Assembly: GCA_017992765.1 (NCBI GenBank)
Contig: JAGOOA010000001.1
Span: forward strand, 31,961 to 95,960
Direction: 5' to 3'
Source of the DNA: Syntrophorhabdaceae bacterium
GTDB taxonomy: Bacteria > Desulfobacterota > Syntrophorhabdia > Syntrophorhabdales > Syntrophorhabdaceae
DNA length: 64,000 nucleotides
Shown: piece by piece, positions 27,840-38,008 of the stretch
How positions within the stretch are numbered: the stretch's first letter is position 1
How the letters are laid out: every line of letters starts with the position of its first letter
Translations under genes and position numbers: made by a program
Notes under the pieces: model-generated
Told to the model about the DNA's origin: nothing
Databases searched by the model: none
The model's input: only the letters and a program-made list of their open reading frames with translations

Positions 27840-27992
27840 ATGAAAGCAGGAGATAAGGTCACTTTTACCTTTGCGAAGAAAGAGATGGAAGGCACCATAG
27901 AAAAGGTCTTTCAAAAAAGCGTTTATATCAAAACAGACTTTCCAAAGGACAAGGGAAAGATCGTCAAAAGGAAACTGAAAGACGTAAAGTAA
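27840..27992 (+). CDS. Small SH3-like protein, 50 residues
   Basis: The ATG directly follows the FmdB-like stop codon. The peptide starts MKAGDKVTFTFAKKEMEG, continues TIEKVFQKSVYIKTDF and ends in a lysine-rich tail. This pattern (GDxVxF, then GxIEKV, then SVxI) resembles the small beta-barrel proteins of the DUF2187 type, but the family is not certain. The strong basic charge could suit nucleic-acid binding. Coupling to the zinc-ribbon gene suggests a shared role. Confidence 0.65.
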   Translation: MKAGDKVTFTFAKKEMEGTIEKVFQKSVYIKTDFPKDKGKIVKRKLKDVK

Positions 27993-28029
27993 ACTTACAG
28001 CCGATCGAAAAACCTTAAGGACATAAAAA

Positions 28030-28085
28030 CCCGTCAGTCGTAAGTCGTAAGGGGTCAAATCGCCTAACGACTGACGCCTTACGGC
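28030..28085. repeat. Inverted heptad array between convergent genes
   Basis: CGTCAGT CGTAAGT CGTAAGG and, after an 11-base turn, CTAACGA CTGACGC CTTACGG form a long hairpin between the small SH3-like gene and carB. It is placed to act as a two-way terminator. Confidence 0.85.
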
Positions 28086-28098
28086 ATTTTATTCGGCA

Positions 28099-31000
28099 TC
28101 AGTAGTAGTCCTGCAGCGCCTTTATTGTAATAGTCCCCTTCTTCATGCTTTCAATGGCGTTGACGACTGCCTGGGCGCCTGACAGGGTCGTTGTATAGGG
28201 AATCCTGTACTGGACGGCGCTCGCCCGGATGAGCACCTCATCCATCTTCGGGTTTCTTCCGCTGGGCGTATTGATGACGAAGCGGACCTCCCCGTTCTTT
28301 ATCATATCAACTATGTGCGGCCTTCCCTCCGATACCTTGTTGATGAACCGTACTTCCATCCCGTTGTTTGCGAGGACTTTGCCTGTCCCCTTCGTCGCGC
28401 AGATCTTAAAACCGAGATCGGATAGCTTCTTCGCAATAAAAACGATGTTCCTCTTGTCCTTATTCTTCACACTTACAAATACGTTGCCTTCAGAGGGGAG
28501 GTCCTGTCCTGCACCCAGCTGCGACTTGCAGAAGGCTGCCCCGAAGGTGAGATCAATGCCCATCACCTCGCCCGTGGATTTCATCTCCGGGCCAAGGATC
28601 GTGTCAATACCGGCAAACCTGTTAAATGGAAAGACGGACTCTTTCACTGCGATATGGTTGACCTCCGGCTCGCATTCGATGCCGAGGTCCTTTAATTTCA
28701 GGCCGGTCATAAGCTTTGCGGCAACCTTCGCCCACTGAACCCCTGTGGCCTTGCTGACAAAGGGGATCGTCCTGCTCGCCCGCGGATTTACCTCCAGGAC
28801 ATAGACGACGTCATTCTTCACCGCATACTGGATGTTCATGAGGCCGATCACGTTCAGCTCTTTCGCGAGCTGATAGGTATAGAGCTTGATCTTTTCAATG
28901 GCCTCGTCGTTCAGGGAATAAGGGGGCAATGCGCAGGCGCTGTCCCCGGAATGGATGCCTGCCTCTTCAATATGCTCCATAATGCCGGCCACAATGGCCT
29001 TCTCTCCGTCGGCAACCGCGTCGACGTCGATCTCGATGGCATCTTCAAGGTATTTGTCGATAAGGATCGGGCGCTCCGGCGAGGCCTCCGCCGCCCTTTC
29101 CATGAAGGATTCAAGGTCCGGCTCCCCGTAGACGATCTCCATCGCCCTGCCGCCCAGCACGTACGACGGCCGCACGACAACAGGGTATCCTATTGTGCCG
29201 GCGATCTCCTTCGCCTCTTCGAAAGACACGGCGATCCCGTTGTCGGGCTGCATAAGGTCAAGTTTTTTTAAAAGCGTCTTGAACTTATCCCTGTCCTCGG
29301 CGACATCAATGCTCTCCGGCGTCGTCCCGATGATCCTGGCGCCTGCCTTTTTCAACTGCACGGCGAGGTTGAGCGGGGTCTGGCCGCCGAACTGAACGAT
29401 CACGCCGTCGGGCTTCTCGTTCTCGATGATATCCATCACGTTCTCAAAGGTAAGGGGCTCAAAATAGAGCTTGTCCGAGGTGTCATAGTCCGTGCTTACC
29501 GTTTCGGGGTTGCTGTTGACCATGATCGTCTCATATTCAAGTTCTTTCAGCGCGAATGCCGCGTGGACGCAGCAATAATCGAATTCGATGCCCTGCCCTA
29601 TCCTGTTGGGCCCTCCGCCAAGGATCATGATCTTCTTTTTGTCTGAGATCCTTGATTCGTCCTCCTGTTCATAGGTCGAATAGTAATAAGGCGTATAGGC
29701 CTCAAACTCGGCCGCGCAGGTATCGACGAGCTTAAAGACGCTCCTGATGCCCTTTTCCAGCCGGAGCGCCCTGACCTCTCCCTCGCCCTGTCCTGTGAGA
29801 TCGCCGATCTGCCTGTCCGAGAAGCCAAGCTTCTTTGAACGCCGCAAAAGCTCCCCGGGGATTTTCCTTTCCCATTGTCCAAGGTCGCCTTCGCATTCCA
29901 CGATCTCCTGTATATTTTTTATGAACCACCTGTCTATTCCCGAGAGCCCGTAGATATCCTCGACGCCCATGCCCGCTTTGAGGGCATGGCGTATGTAAAA
30001 GACCCGTTCGCTGTTTGGGGTGATCAGCTTCTGGCGAAGGAATTCCGGGTCCTCAATGCCCGGGAGCCTGTCGTTGACGATCCCGAACCTGCCTGTCTCA
30101 AGCGAGCGGAAACCCTTCTGCAAGGCCTCTTTGAACGTCCTCCCTATGGCCATCGCCTCCCCCACGGACTTCATGGAGATCGTCAATGTCTCGTCAGCGC
30201 CCCTGAACTTCTCAAAGGTGAACCTCGGTATCTTCACGACGCAGTAGTCGATGGTGGGCTCAAAGGATGCCGGGGTCTTTTTGGTAATATCGTTCGGGAT
30301 CTCATCGAGGGTATATCCGACGGCGAGCTTCGCCGCGATCTTGGCAATGGGGAATCCCGTTGCCTTCGATGCAAGCGCCGAGCTTCTCGATACCCTGGGG
30401 TTCATCTCTATCACGACCATCCTTCCGTTGTCAGGGTTTACGGCAAACTGGATGTTGGAGCCTCCCGTCTCTACGCCGATCTCACGGATGATCCTGATGG
30501 ACGCGTCGCGCATAGCCTGGTATTCCTTGTCGCTCAAGGTCTGCTGAGGCGCCACGGTAATGCTGTCTCCCGTATGGATCCCCATGGGGTCAAGGTTCTC
30601 GATGGAGCAGATGATCACAACATTGTCCTTTTTGTCCCGCATCACCTCGAGCTCAAATTCCTTCCAGCCTATGACCGATTCCTCAATGAGGATCTCGCTG
30701 ATCATGCTGCTTTCAAGCCCTCTCTGGGCAAGGACCTCGTACTCTTCCACGTTATACGCAACGGCACCGCCAGTCCCGCCAAGGGTGTAGCTTGGCCTGA
30801 TGATGAGGGGAAAACCGATCTCCTTTGCCACTTTTTTCGCGTCGTCCATGGTGTAGGCAAGGCCGCTTTTCGGCACCTCAAGCCCTATCTTCACCATCGC
30901 CGCCTTGAACTCTTCCCTGTCCTCGGCCTTTTTTATCGCCTTATAGTCAGCGCCGATAAGCTCAACGTTATACCTTTCCAGTATCCCCCTCTCTGCAATA

Positions 31001-31302
31001 ATAGTGGCGAGGTTAAGCCCTGTCTGGCCGCCGAGCGTCGGGAGCACCGTGTCAGGCCGTTCGATCCTGATTATCTCTTCCAGCACCTCCGGGGTGAGCG
31101 GTTCTATGTATACCCTGTCTGCCATGTCAGGATCGGTCATGATCGTGGCGGGATTGCTGTTCACGAGGACGACCCTGTACCCTTCCTCGCGGAGCGCCTT
31201 GCAGGCCTGGCTTCCGGAGTAGTCGAACTCGCATGCCTGGCCTATTACGATTGGCCCGGACCCGATGATGAGGATGCTTTTTATATCGCTGCGTTTAGGC
31301 AT
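28099..31302 (-). CDS. carB: Carbamoyl-phosphate synthase large subunit
   Basis: 1067 residues, the usual size. It makes carbamoyl phosphate from bicarbonate, ATP and ammonia channelled from CarA, feeding arginine and pyrimidine synthesis. The two homologous ATP-grasp halves are visible: SIGPIVIGQ-type nucleotide entry [18 protein letters not shown] at the N-terminus and [16 protein letters not shown] near residue 555. Each half has ATP-grasp signatures ([22 protein letters not shown]) and EMNPR/EVNPR metal sites. An MGS-like regulatory domain ends the protein. It overlaps carA by 8 bases. Confidence 0.98.
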   Translation of the reverse strand: MPKRSDIKSILIIGSGPIVIGQACEFDYSGSQACKALREEGYRVVLVNSNPATIMTDPDMADRVYIEPLTPEVLEEIIRIERPDTVLPTLGGQTGLNLATIIAERGILERYNVELIGADYKAIKKAEDREEFKAAMVKIGLEVPKSGLAYTMDDAKKVAKEIGFPLIIRPSYTLGGTGGAVAYNVEEYEVLAQRGLESSMISEILIEESVIGWKEFELEVMRDKKDNVVIICSIENLDPMGIHTGDSITVAPQQTLSDKEYQAMRDASIRIIREIGVETGGSNIQFAVNPDNGRMVVIEMNPRVSRSSALASKATGFPIAKIAAKLAVGYTLDEIPNDITKKTPASFEPTIDYCVVKIPRFTFEKFRGADETLTISMKSVGEAMAIGRTFKEALQKGFRSLETGRFGIVNDRLPGIEDPEFLRQKLITPNSERVFYIRHALKAGMGVEDIYGLSGIDRWFIKNIQEIVECEGDLGQWERKIPGELLRRSKKLGFSDRQIGDLTGQGEGEVRALRLEKGIRSVFKLVDTCAAEFEAYTPYYYSTYEQEDESRISDKKKIMILGGGPNRIGQGIEFDYCCVHAAFALKELEYETIMVNSNPETVSTDYDTSDKLYFEPLTFENVMDIIENEKPDGVIVQFGGQTPLNLAVQLKKAGARIIGTTPESIDVAEDRDKFKTLLKKLDLMQPDNGIAVSFEEAKEIAGTIGYPVVVRPSYVLGGRAMEIVYGEPDLESFMERAAEASPERPILIDKYLEDAIEIDVDAVADGEKAIVAGIMEHIEEAGIHSGDSACALPPYSLNDEAIEKIKLYTYQLAKELNVIGLMNIQYAVKNDVVYVLEVNPRASRTIPFVSKATGVQWAKVAAKLMTGLKLKDLGIECEPEVNHIAVKESVFPFNRFAGIDTILGPEMKSTGEVMGIDLTFGAAFCKSQLGAGQDLPSEGNVFVSVKNKDKRNIVFIAKKLSDLGFKICATKGTGKVLANNGMEVRFINKVSEGRPHIVDMIKNGEVRFVINTPSGRNPKMDEVLIRASAVQYRIPYTTTLSGAQAVVNAIESMKKGTITIKALQDYY

Positions 31303-32446
31303 AGGATCCTTTCCTGTAGCTCTCCATCATTCCTCTAAACTTCTCAAAGAGACCGTACGCATCGTGCGGCCCCGGAGACGCCTCGGGGTGGAACTGCACC
31401 GAAAAGACAGGATAGAGCTCATGCTCGATCCCTTCAACGGTATTGTCGTTGAGATTGATGTGGGTGACCCGCACCGGCTCTTTTGTGATTGATGCAACAT
31501 CTACGGCGAAGCCGTGGTTCTCGGAGGTGATATAGACCTTTCCGGTGCCCGTCTCCTTGTTCGGCTGGTTTGCTCCCCTGTGGCCGAACTTCAGCTTATA
31601 TGTCTTCCCTCCGAAGGCAAGCCCGAGAAGCTGCTGGCCGAGGCAGATCCCGAATATGGGTATTGTGCCGATCAGCTTGCGGATCTCTTCGATGGCGTAG
31701 GGAAGGCCTTCCGGATCGCCGGGGCCGTTGGAGAGCAAGATCCCGTGAGGCTTCATCGCCAGGATGTTCTCTGCCTTCTCATCCGCCGGCACCACCGTGA
31801 CATGGCAGCCGACCTTCTTCAGCATCCTCAGGATGTTCATCTTCACCCCGAAGTCCATGACAACACATCGCAGCGCCGACTCATCGGGGTTATAGTTTTT
31901 TTCCTTCGTCCCTCGTCCCTCGTCCCTCGTCCCTCGTTTTTCGTCCCACACATAAGGCGCCTTGCATGTCACCTCTTTCACCAGGTCTACGCCCACAATG
32001 CCCCGCGATGCCCTTGCCTTTCTGACAAGACTTTCCCGGTCCAGGTCAACTGTCGAGATGATTCCCTTCATAACGCCCCTGGCCCTCAGATGTTTTGTCA
32101 GGGCCCTCGTGTCCACGTCCTCGATCACAAGGATGTTGTGCATTTTAAAATAATGGAAGAGGTCGTCCGTTGCCCTGAAGTTGCTCGTTATTGTGCTCAG
32201 TTCCTTGACGATAAAGCCTTCCACCTTCGGGCCGCCCGATTCCACATCGTCATCGTTGACTCCGTAGTTGCCGATAAGCGGGTAGGTCATCGTTACGATC
32301 TGTCCCTTATAGGAGGGGTCGGTCATGATCTCCTGGTACCCGGTCATGCTCGTGTTGAAGACGATCTCCCCTTCTTTTTCGCCGTGTATCCCGCAGCCCT
32401 TCCCTTCGAATACCGTGCCGTCTTCAAGGGCGATGAACGCCTTCAT
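31295..32446 (-). CDS. carA: Carbamoyl-phosphate synthase small subunit (glutaminase)
   Basis: 383 residues. It hydrolyses glutamine and passes ammonia to CarB. The N-terminal CarA domain (about 1-150) is followed by a class I amidotransferase with nucleophile Cys in [10 protein letters not shown] and His in [12 protein letters not shown]. An insert of about 15 residues ([14 protein letters not shown]) lies in the linker between the domains. It is translated from a tandem heptad repeat and keeps the frame. ATG 32446 is chosen since GGGGGG lies upstream and it overlaps the preceding gene's stop (ATGA). The order QueG-like, carA, carB indicates one operon. Confidence 0.97.
   Translation of the reverse strand: MKAFIALEDGTVFEGKGCGIHGEKEGEIVFNTSMTGYQEIMTDPSYKGQIVTMTYPLIGNYGVNDDDVESGGPKVEGFIVKELSTITSNFRATDDLFHYFKMHNILVIEDVDTRALTKHLRARGVMKGIISTVDLDRESLVRKARASRGIVGVDLVKEVTCKAPYVWDEKRGTRDEGRGTKEKNYNPDESALRCVVMDFGVKMNILRMLKKVGCHVTVVPADEKAENILAMKPHGILLSNGPGDPEGLPYAIEEIRKLIGTIPIFGICLGQQLLGLAFGGKTYKLKFGHRGANQPNKETGTGKVYITSENHGFAVDVASITKEPVRVTHINLNDNTVEGIEHELYPVFSVQFHPEASPGPHDAYGLFEKFRGMMESYRKGSYA
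31905..31948. repeat. Heptad array inside carA
   Basis: Four exact CGTCCCT units (31907-31934) and a fifth degenerate one lie within the carA coding sequence and encode the charged linker insert. The unit structure is the same as in the intergenic arrays. Confidence 0.9.
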
Positions 32447-33117
32447 CGTTCCCCCCTGCATGCCTTGATGCATAACCCGCAGATATGGTGGCCGAGATTT
32501 CTTTCCTTTCTGAATTTATTCAGCATAGCATAGCATCCCTGGTGGTCGAAGCCTTCCCTTTCCTCCTTGATCGCCCCCGCCGGGCATGCGCTGACGCAGG
32601 CCCTGCATTGGCCGCAATCGCTCCCAAGCGGCTTGCCCGTCTTAAGCGGCATGTCTGTCAGCACCGTGTTGTACCTCGCCTGCGCGCCGAAGACCGGGTG
32701 CACCAGGAGGTTGTTCCTCCCTATCCAGCCAACCCCTGCGACCTCGCCGACCTTCTTGTGGGAGATGTGCGCCCTCTGGTTCTGCCAATCCACAAGCTGC
32801 GATGCGGCAAAGGGCATTGCCTTGAAGCCCTTTCTCTCGATCTCGCGGGAAAGCAGGTATGCGATCATGTCGAGCCTGTAATTGAGCTGCCGGTAGTGGT
32901 GCAAGTAGATGAGGGTAGGCCCATCTTTCAACGTCTCCAGTATACCTTTCGACAGTACAAGGCCGAAAGATATGGCAAACGTTAACCTCTCCTTTACAGA
33001 ATCATCAATAGCAACAAGCCCTTTGTCGTAAAGCGACATATCGCCCGCCCCGAAGATATCGACGTCCTGGCCTTTGAGATATGCGGCAATAAATTCAGTG
33101 TTCCTGTCAACGTTCAT
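32443..33117 (-). CDS. QueG-like iron-sulfur protein
   Basis: 224 residues, cytosolic. The middle section (KVGEVAGVGWIGRNNLLVHPVFGA) and the cysteine pattern CGQCRACVSACPAGAI plus CGLCIKAC match the epoxyqueuosine reductase superfamily, giving two [4Fe-4S] clusters. It is much shorter than true QueG (about 350 residues or more) and lacks the C-terminal repeats, so tRNA queuosine modification is not assured. GGAG precedes ATG 33117. It heads the carAB operon with a 4-base overlap, which is unexplained by pathway. Confidence 0.8.
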   Translation of the reverse strand: MNVDRNTEFIAAYLKGQDVDIFGAGDMSLYDKGLVAIDDSVKERLTFAISFGLVLSKGILETLKDGPTLIYLHHYRQLNYRLDMIAYLLSREIERKGFKAMPFAASQLVDWQNQRAHISHKKVGEVAGVGWIGRNNLLVHPVFGAQARYNTVLTDMPLKTGKPLGSDCGQCRACVSACPAGAIKEEREGFDHQGCYAMLNKFRKERNLGHHICGLCIKACRGER

Positions 33118-33184
33118 TTACCAACTCCGTAGTATATACAGTAAATAATTTGAAATTTGAAATTATATTTGAGTAATTGGTTAT

Positions 33185-35068
33185 TCACATTATTCCTTTC
33201 TTTTTAAAATGTACCATCAGCGCCGTTATTGACGCCGGGGTAACTCCCGGAATACGGGAGGCCTGGCCGAGGGAAAGAGGGCGTATCTTCGTGAACCGCT
33301 CTATGACCTCCCGCGACAGGCCTGATACCTCTTCGTACTTCGTATCATGAGGGATCTTGCTGTTTTCAAGCCTTTTCATCTTTCTGACCACGTCCTGCTG
33401 CCTGTCCGTATAGCCGCGGTATTTTACATCCAGCTCCACCTGATAGGCGATCTCTTCTTTGATCCCGTTCAGGCTGCCCTCGATGCGCTTCAGGGTCTCG
33501 ATGGTAACGCCCGGTTTCTTCAGCAGCTCCCCGAGCGTTGCCGGGTTTTTAATGCCTTCAATGTTCAGCTCTTGCAACATCCTGATCGTTTCGCCCGTCG
33601 GCTTAAGCCTTACCGATTCCAGGATGCGCTTTGCCTCATCGACCTTCGCCTTTTTTTCAAGGACCGTCTCGTACCTCTCCCTGCATACGGCGCCGATCCG
33701 GTACCCCTTTTCGGTAAGCCTCAGGTCCGCGTTGTCCTCCCGGAGCAGCAGCCTGTATTCCGCCCTTGACGTAAACATCCTGTACGGCTCGTCAACACCT
33801 TTTGTCACAAGATCATCTATAAGGACGCCGGTGTATGCCTCATCCCTTCCCAGGCAAAAAGGGCCTTCGCCGCGAACCTTTAAGGCGGCGTTTATCCCCG
33901 CCATCAGCCCCAAAGCCCCTGCCTCCTCATACCCCGTCGTCCCGTTTATCTGGCCGGCAAGATAAAGATTTCTGACGATCTTTGTCTCAAGCGTTGGGTA
34001 TAACTGCGTAGGATAAACAAAGTCATACTCAATGGCGTATCCCGGCCTCGTTATCTCGACCTTCTCAAGGCCGTCGATGGTCCGCAGCATTCCCAGCTGG
34101 ATATCAAGGGGGAGGCTCGTTGCAAAGCCATTCGGGTAATATTCTTTCGTGTCCAATCCTTCCGGTTCTATGAAGATACGGTGCCTTGTCTTTTCGGGAA
34201 ATTTAACGACCTTGTCTTCGATCGATGGGCAGTACCTGACCCCCGTGCCTTTTATCTTCCCTGTATAAAGGGGCGACCTGTCGAGTCCTGACCTTATGAT
34301 ATCGTGCGTTGCCGCTTTTGTATAGGTAAGATAGCAGGGCACAAGCCTGTTGTTGATCCGTCCGGTAAGAAAAGAAAAAGGGGCCGGCGGATCATCGCTG
34401 TGCTGCGGCTCCAGCTTTGAAAAATCTATCGTCCTTCCGTCCAATCTGGGACAGGTTCCGGTCTTTAGCCTTCCTATAGCAAAACCGAGCTCGCTGAGGC
34501 AGCCGGAAAGCCCTACTGACGGCAGGTCGCCCATCCTGCCCGCCTCGAACCTTTCAAAACCAATGTGTATAACACCCCGTAAAAAAGTACCTGTTGTAAC
34601 GATAACCGTTGTTCCGTAAAACCTCTCGCCCCACTGCGTCTCAACCCCCGTGACGGCATCTCCCTCCACCAGCAGCCTCTCTACAATACCCTGCCGTATA
34701 GAGAGCCTTTCTTGTACTTCCAGCCTTGCCTTCATCCTGTGGGCATATCCCATCTTGTCTGCCTGGACCCGGGTTGCCCGTACGGCAGGGCCTTTCTTCA
34801 TGTTCAATATCCGGAACTGTATGCCTGTAGCATCAATATTTCTTGCCATCTCGCCATCGAGGGCGTCGATCTCTTTTACCAGGTGCCCCTTGCCGAGGCC
34901 CCCGATCGCCGGATTACAGGACATGTAGGCGATGTGGTCGAGGTTTGTTGTGACAAGAAGGGTCTTGGCCCCCATCCGTGAAGATGCCAGGGCAGCCTCG
35001 CATCCTGCGTGACCCGCGCCTATCACTATTGTATCAAAATGTTCCAACGTATAATCAACTCCGACCAA
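33185..35068 (-). CDS. mnmG: tRNA uridine-5-carboxymethylaminomethyl enzyme MnmG
   Basis: 627 residues, normal length. With MnmE it installs the cmnm5 group on the wobble uridine of several tRNAs, using FAD, NADH and methylene-THF. The FAD-binding [10 protein letters not shown] (near 17), [14 protein letters not shown] and the C-terminal helical GidA domain ending in ASIT are clear. No ATG is available at the expected start; TTG 35068 fits, with AAGGGA upstream. mnmE and rsmG, common partners, are absent here. Confidence 0.95.
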   Translation of the reverse strand: MVGVDYTLEHFDTIVIGAGHAGCEAALASSRMGAKTLLVTTNLDHIAYMSCNPAIGGLGKGHLVKEIDALDGEMARNIDATGIQFRILNMKKGPAVRATRVQADKMGYAHRMKARLEVQERLSIRQGIVERLLVEGDAVTGVETQWGERFYGTTVIVTTGTFLRGVIHIGFERFEAGRMGDLPSVGLSGCLSELGFAIGRLKTGTCPRLDGRTIDFSKLEPQHSDDPPAPFSFLTGRINNRLVPCYLTYTKAATHDIIRSGLDRSPLYTGKIKGTGVRYCPSIEDKVVKFPEKTRHRIFIEPEGLDTKEYYPNGFATSLPLDIQLGMLRTIDGLEKVEITRPGYAIEYDFVYPTQLYPTLETKIVRNLYLAGQINGTTGYEEAGALGLMAGINAALKVRGEGPFCLGRDEAYTGVLIDDLVTKGVDEPYRMFTSRAEYRLLLREDNADLRLTEKGYRIGAVCRERYETVLEKKAKVDEAKRILESVRLKPTGETIRMLQELNIEGIKNPATLGELLKKPGVTIETLKRIEGSLNGIKEEIAYQVELDVKYRGYTDRQQDVVRKMKRLENSKIPHDTKYEEVSGLSREVIERFTKIRPLSLGQASRIPGVTPASITALMVHFKKKGIM

Positions 35069-35265
35069 TTTTCTTCAAATCCCTTCATGCTATGATGGTG
35101 GGTTATTGCGTTAAAACGCTATAGTCTATCAGCTACGGCATGCGTTTTCCATTACTTCCTGACGGTCTTACAAAGTTTTGTGTTCAACTTTTTTGACGAA
35201 CATGATACCATTCTATAGCCACTTGTTACTGGTTGCTGGATGCTTGATACTGACGATCAGAACAG

Positions 35266-35330
35266 AAGATGCGAGGATGGGAAGATGCGAGGATGCGGTG
35301 CTGGTCGCTCGATACTCGATCATCGATTAT
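35266..35330. repeat. Tandem short repeats in a gene-free stretch
   Basis: Two copies of GATGCGAGGATG (8-bp rhythm) are followed by 7-bp units ending ATCG (CTCGATA CTCGATC ATCGATT ATCGGTA ATCGACG). The 35069-35391 gap holds no gene. A weak TTGACG promoter-like box is at 35193. Confidence 0.75.
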
Positions 35331-35391
35331 CGGTAATCGACGCTGAAGGCCGACTGCTGTATGCTGTCGGCTGGTTGAAAAGGAGGGGAAC

Positions 35392-35649
35392 ATGGAAGAG
35401 ATGGCTATTGGAAAGGTCGATAGGTTTTTTTCCAAGATCGGTGTTGCGGCGATCAAGATAACCGCCGGGGAGCTTAACGTTGGCGATACGATAAAGTTCA
35501 AAGGACATTCTACTGATTTTGAACAGACCGTTGAGTCTATGCAGGTTGAGCACAAAAACGTCGAAAAGGCCGTGGCAGGCGACGACGTGGGGATCAAGGT
35601 AAAGGAGAAGGTAAGGGACCACGACACGGTGTACCTTGTAAGACCCTGA
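35392..35649 (+). CDS. EF-Tu domain-2-like small protein
   Basis: 85 residues forming a single beta-barrel like domain 2 of elongation factor Tu. Motifs are IGKVDRFFSKIGVAAIKI, GELNVGDTIKFKGH and GDDVGIKVKEKVRDHDTVY. It has no GTPase domain, so it cannot act as a factor itself. Such lone domains occur beside U32 peptidases in other genomes, but none is here. GGAGGGG lies 8 bases upstream of the ATG. Function unknown; RNA or protein binding is a fair guess. Confidence 0.82.
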   Translation: MEEMAIGKVDRFFSKIGVAAIKITAGELNVGDTIKFKGHSTDFEQTVESMQVEHKNVEKAVAGDDVGIKVKEKVRDHDTVYLVRP

Positions 35650-35676
35650 TCAGCTCATAGCTGATGGCTATGGCAA

Positions 35677-35876
35677 ATCGTATATCGTCATTCGTATATC
35701 GTATATCGAAATACCAGGCAAACTCTGATGAAAGTCGTCAGCTTCACTTGTCATTGAGAGAAGTAAAGCGATATGGCGATCTGCGGATATAATCTATTGA
35801 ATGAGATCGCCGCATTATTTTTTAACTATCTTGAATTTGTTTAGTATCACGATATACGAATGACGATATACGATAT
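35677..35876. repeat. Inverted pair of CGTATAT heptad arrays
   Basis: CGTATAT CGTCATT CGTATAT CGTATAT (from 35677) is matched by its reverse complement CGATATA CGAATGA CGATATA CGATATA (from 35849). Between them a GGCGATCT/AGATCGCC hairpin at about 35775-35808 runs into a T tract. No gene is seen in the 35650-35964 gap. Confidence 0.85.
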
Positions 35877-35964
35877 ACTTGCCTTTATTCATTTGCTGAC
35901 TTCTTTTTCATATTGTGCTATATAGAAGATACAGAAGCACAATTTCATTGAACGCGGAGGAACC

Positions 35965-36549
35965 ATGGAAGAAAGAGAGCTATTACAAAGGTTTCACGAG
36001 GTCCTCGAGGTCAGCCTTCCTGTCATCGAAAATGCCTATAAAGGATTTGTCACGCAAAAGCCGGCGCTTCTGAAAGAAAGTAAGGAAAAATTCAAAACGA
36101 TCCTCGCCTCCAGGCTGTCATATGTAGAGAAGATAGTAGGAGATAAAGAAAAGGATGAATTCGAGAAAAAGTTTGTTTCCCTTCTGCCGCCCTTTCAGAT
36201 GGTCGGGATCGCAATACAGAACGTCATCAGCAATATGGAGATAAAGGTCGAGGCCAACGTGCTTTTCAGCCAGAAGGGCCTCGATGAGATCAAAGAGCTC
36301 CTCGCAATGGCCTACGATCTGATGAGGGACGTCCGGGACTACACGGTTACAAAGAACCCCCACCTCCTCGCAAAGATCAAGGAAGGCAAAGAAAAGATCA
36401 TTAAGGTAATCAACGACTTCTCGGTCGTTCATCAGAACAGGCTCATTACAGGCGTCTGCATGCCGAAGGCGTCGTACCTGTATCTCGACATAACCGAATC
36501 TATCAAAAGAATCTCAAGGGGGCTTTCGGACTTCGCTGAAAAGGTCTAA
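35965..36549 (+). CDS. PhoU-like all-helical protein
   Basis: 194 residues, nearly all alpha-helix, without export signal. The run of long amphipathic helices (EIKELLAMAYDLMRDVRDY, KEGKEKIIKVINDFSVVHQNRLI) with RISRGLSDFAEK at the end recalls the PhoU-type domain found alone or at the tail of sodium/phosphate cotransporters. No transporter is adjacent, so this is a fold-level guess. GGAGGA precedes the ATG. It is 3 bases upstream of the CCA-transferase-like gene, so the two share a message. Confidence 0.7.
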   Translation: MEERELLQRFHEVLEVSLPVIENAYKGFVTQKPALLKESKEKFKTILASRLSYVEKIVGDKEKDEFEKKFVSLLPPFQMVGIAIQNVISNMEIKVEANVLFSQKGLDEIKELLAMAYDLMRDVRDYTVTKNPHLLAKIKEGKEKIIKVINDFSVVHQNRLITGVCMPKASYLYLDITESIKRISRGLSDFAEKV

Positions 36550-36552
36550 CCT

Positions 36553-37920
36553 TTGGCACTATCGGCCGACAGGCTAAAAGAAAATATTAAAGAGCAAAAG
36601 ATCATTCGAGCACTCCTCCCGGGGGATTTTTACGGCGAGGTGTATCTTGTCGGTGGGGCGATACGGGAGCTGATGCTGGGCAATAAGCCGGGCGATTATG
36701 ATTTCGCGCTGTCGGACGCGCGGGACATCAAAACATTTGAATCTATCTTTCGCACCCCATCGTTCATACTCGGGAAAAAACCGATCCAGACGCACCGGGT
36801 CGTCATCAAAGACCAGGTGCTCGATATTACCATCTTAAAAGGCACTATCGACGAAGACCTGAAAAGAAGAGATTTTACGGTTAACGCCATTGCGTACAAC
36901 GTCAGGCACGACAGTGTTACCGACACAGTGCAGGGCATTGAGGATATCCAGCGGAGAATAATACGGTATCCCGATGAAAACTCAATAGCCAATGATCCCC
37001 TGAGGATGCTCAAGGCTGTGCGCCATTTTACCATGCTTCAGGATTTTTCGCTCCACATTGACCTGACCCGATCAATTACAGAGTTGAAGCACCTTATCAA
37101 TAACGTAGCGCCGGAGAGGGTCAAATACGAAATGGACCTGATCCTGTCATCGGCGAATGCCGCCTCCGGCATGAAGAAACTGGAAGAGCTGGGCCTCCTT
37201 GTTGAGATCTTTCCCGAGCTCTATCCGCTCAAGCTTTTAGACAAGGAAAAACAGTTCACGCTGGAGACCTTCGGGCACACAATAGACGGCTTCGGCTATC
37301 TGCACAAATATGGGAGGCGGTATAATCTCGACGTAAGAGAGATAAAAAATGTCGGCTATTCTCTTCTTTTTCACGACCTCGGCAAAGCCGGCACTTTCAC
37401 ATATGACGAGAAGAAAGATGCGGTGCATTTCTTCTATCATGAGCAATTTTCCAGGGACATTTCTCAACCCATCATGGAAAGGCTCAAGTTCAGCACACAG
37501 GAGATGAAAGCCGTCCTCTCGCTCATAGAAAATCATATGAGGATATTTCTCATCAGCAATGACGAGTCCACTGAAAAGGCGCTGAGAAGGGTCGTTTACA
37601 AGATGGGCGACCTTACCCCGTCTCTTGTTGTGCTCACCCTCTGCGATATGTATGGAAGCTCCGGCGGAGAGAACAACCCTTCAACCCAACGGGTGAAAAA
37701 GCGCTGCGCCGAGATCATCGAGATATTCGTCCAGTGGAAGAGGAAACCCCTGCCGAAGCTTGTTGCCGGGGGAGACCTCCTGCTGATGGGGTTTCCCGAA
37801 GGGCCTCTTATCGGCAAATGCCTGAGCGAGATACGCGAAAAACAGGTCGCCGGCGAGATAGCAACAAAAGAAGAGGCGATGGAATATGCGAGGGAAAGGC
37901 TGATGGCAGAGCGCCCGTAA
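36553..37920 (+). CDS. tRNA nucleotidyltransferase/poly(A) polymerase family protein with HD domain
   Basis: 455 residues. The N-terminal nucleotidyltransferase core (about 20-160) has YLVGGAIRELMLGN and the catalytic DYDFALSD aspartates, followed by RRDFTVNAIAYN, typical of class II CCA-adding enzymes and poly(A) polymerases. An HD domain follows (LLFHDLGKAGTF, about 270). It may repair tRNA CCA ends; the tRNA-Arg in this window encodes CCA, so maintenance rather than synthesis is likely. The start is TTG 36553, three bases after the preceding stop. The stop codon falls inside a heptad repeat. Confidence 0.87.
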   Translation: MALSADRLKENIKEQKIIRALLPGDFYGEVYLVGGAIRELMLGNKPGDYDFALSDARDIKTFESIFRTPSFILGKKPIQTHRVVIKDQVLDITILKGTIDEDLKRRDFTVNAIAYNVRHDSVTDTVQGIEDIQRRIIRYPDENSIANDPLRMLKAVRHFTMLQDFSLHIDLTRSITELKHLINNVAPERVKYEMDLILSSANAASGMKKLEELGLLVEIFPELYPLKLLDKEKQFTLETFGHTIDGFGYLHKYGRRYNLDVREIKNVGYSLLFHDLGKAGTFTYDEKKDAVHFFYHEQFSRDISQPIMERLKFSTQEMKAVLSLIENHMRIFLISNDESTEKALRRVVYKMGDLTPSLVVLTLCDMYGSSGGENNPSTQRVKKRCAEIIEIFVQWKRKPLPKLVAGGDLLLMGFPEGPLIGKCLSEIREKQVAGEIATKEEAMEYARERLMAERP

Positions 37921-37983
37921 GTCGTGAGGCGTCAGGCGTTAGGCGATTGAACCTCTTACCCCTTACGACTCACGCCTTACGGC
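37916..37983. repeat. Inverted heptad array overlapping a stop codon
   Basis: CGTAAGT CGTGAGG CGTCAGG CGTTAGG followed by CCTTACG ACTCACG CCTTACG. The first unit supplies the TAA stop of the nucleotidyltransferase gene. Confidence 0.88.
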
Positions 37984-38008
37984 AGTTTCGTTACGGATTT
38001 CGTATAGG

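Noticed and set aside
29875-31338. Long plus-strand open frame of 487 codons opposite carB
   Set aside because: carB on the other strand is a complete, highly conserved enzyme; the antisense frame has no recognisable domain.
31514-32533. Plus-strand open frame opposite carA
   Set aside because: It mirrors the carA frame and the QueG-like gene start; no family features.
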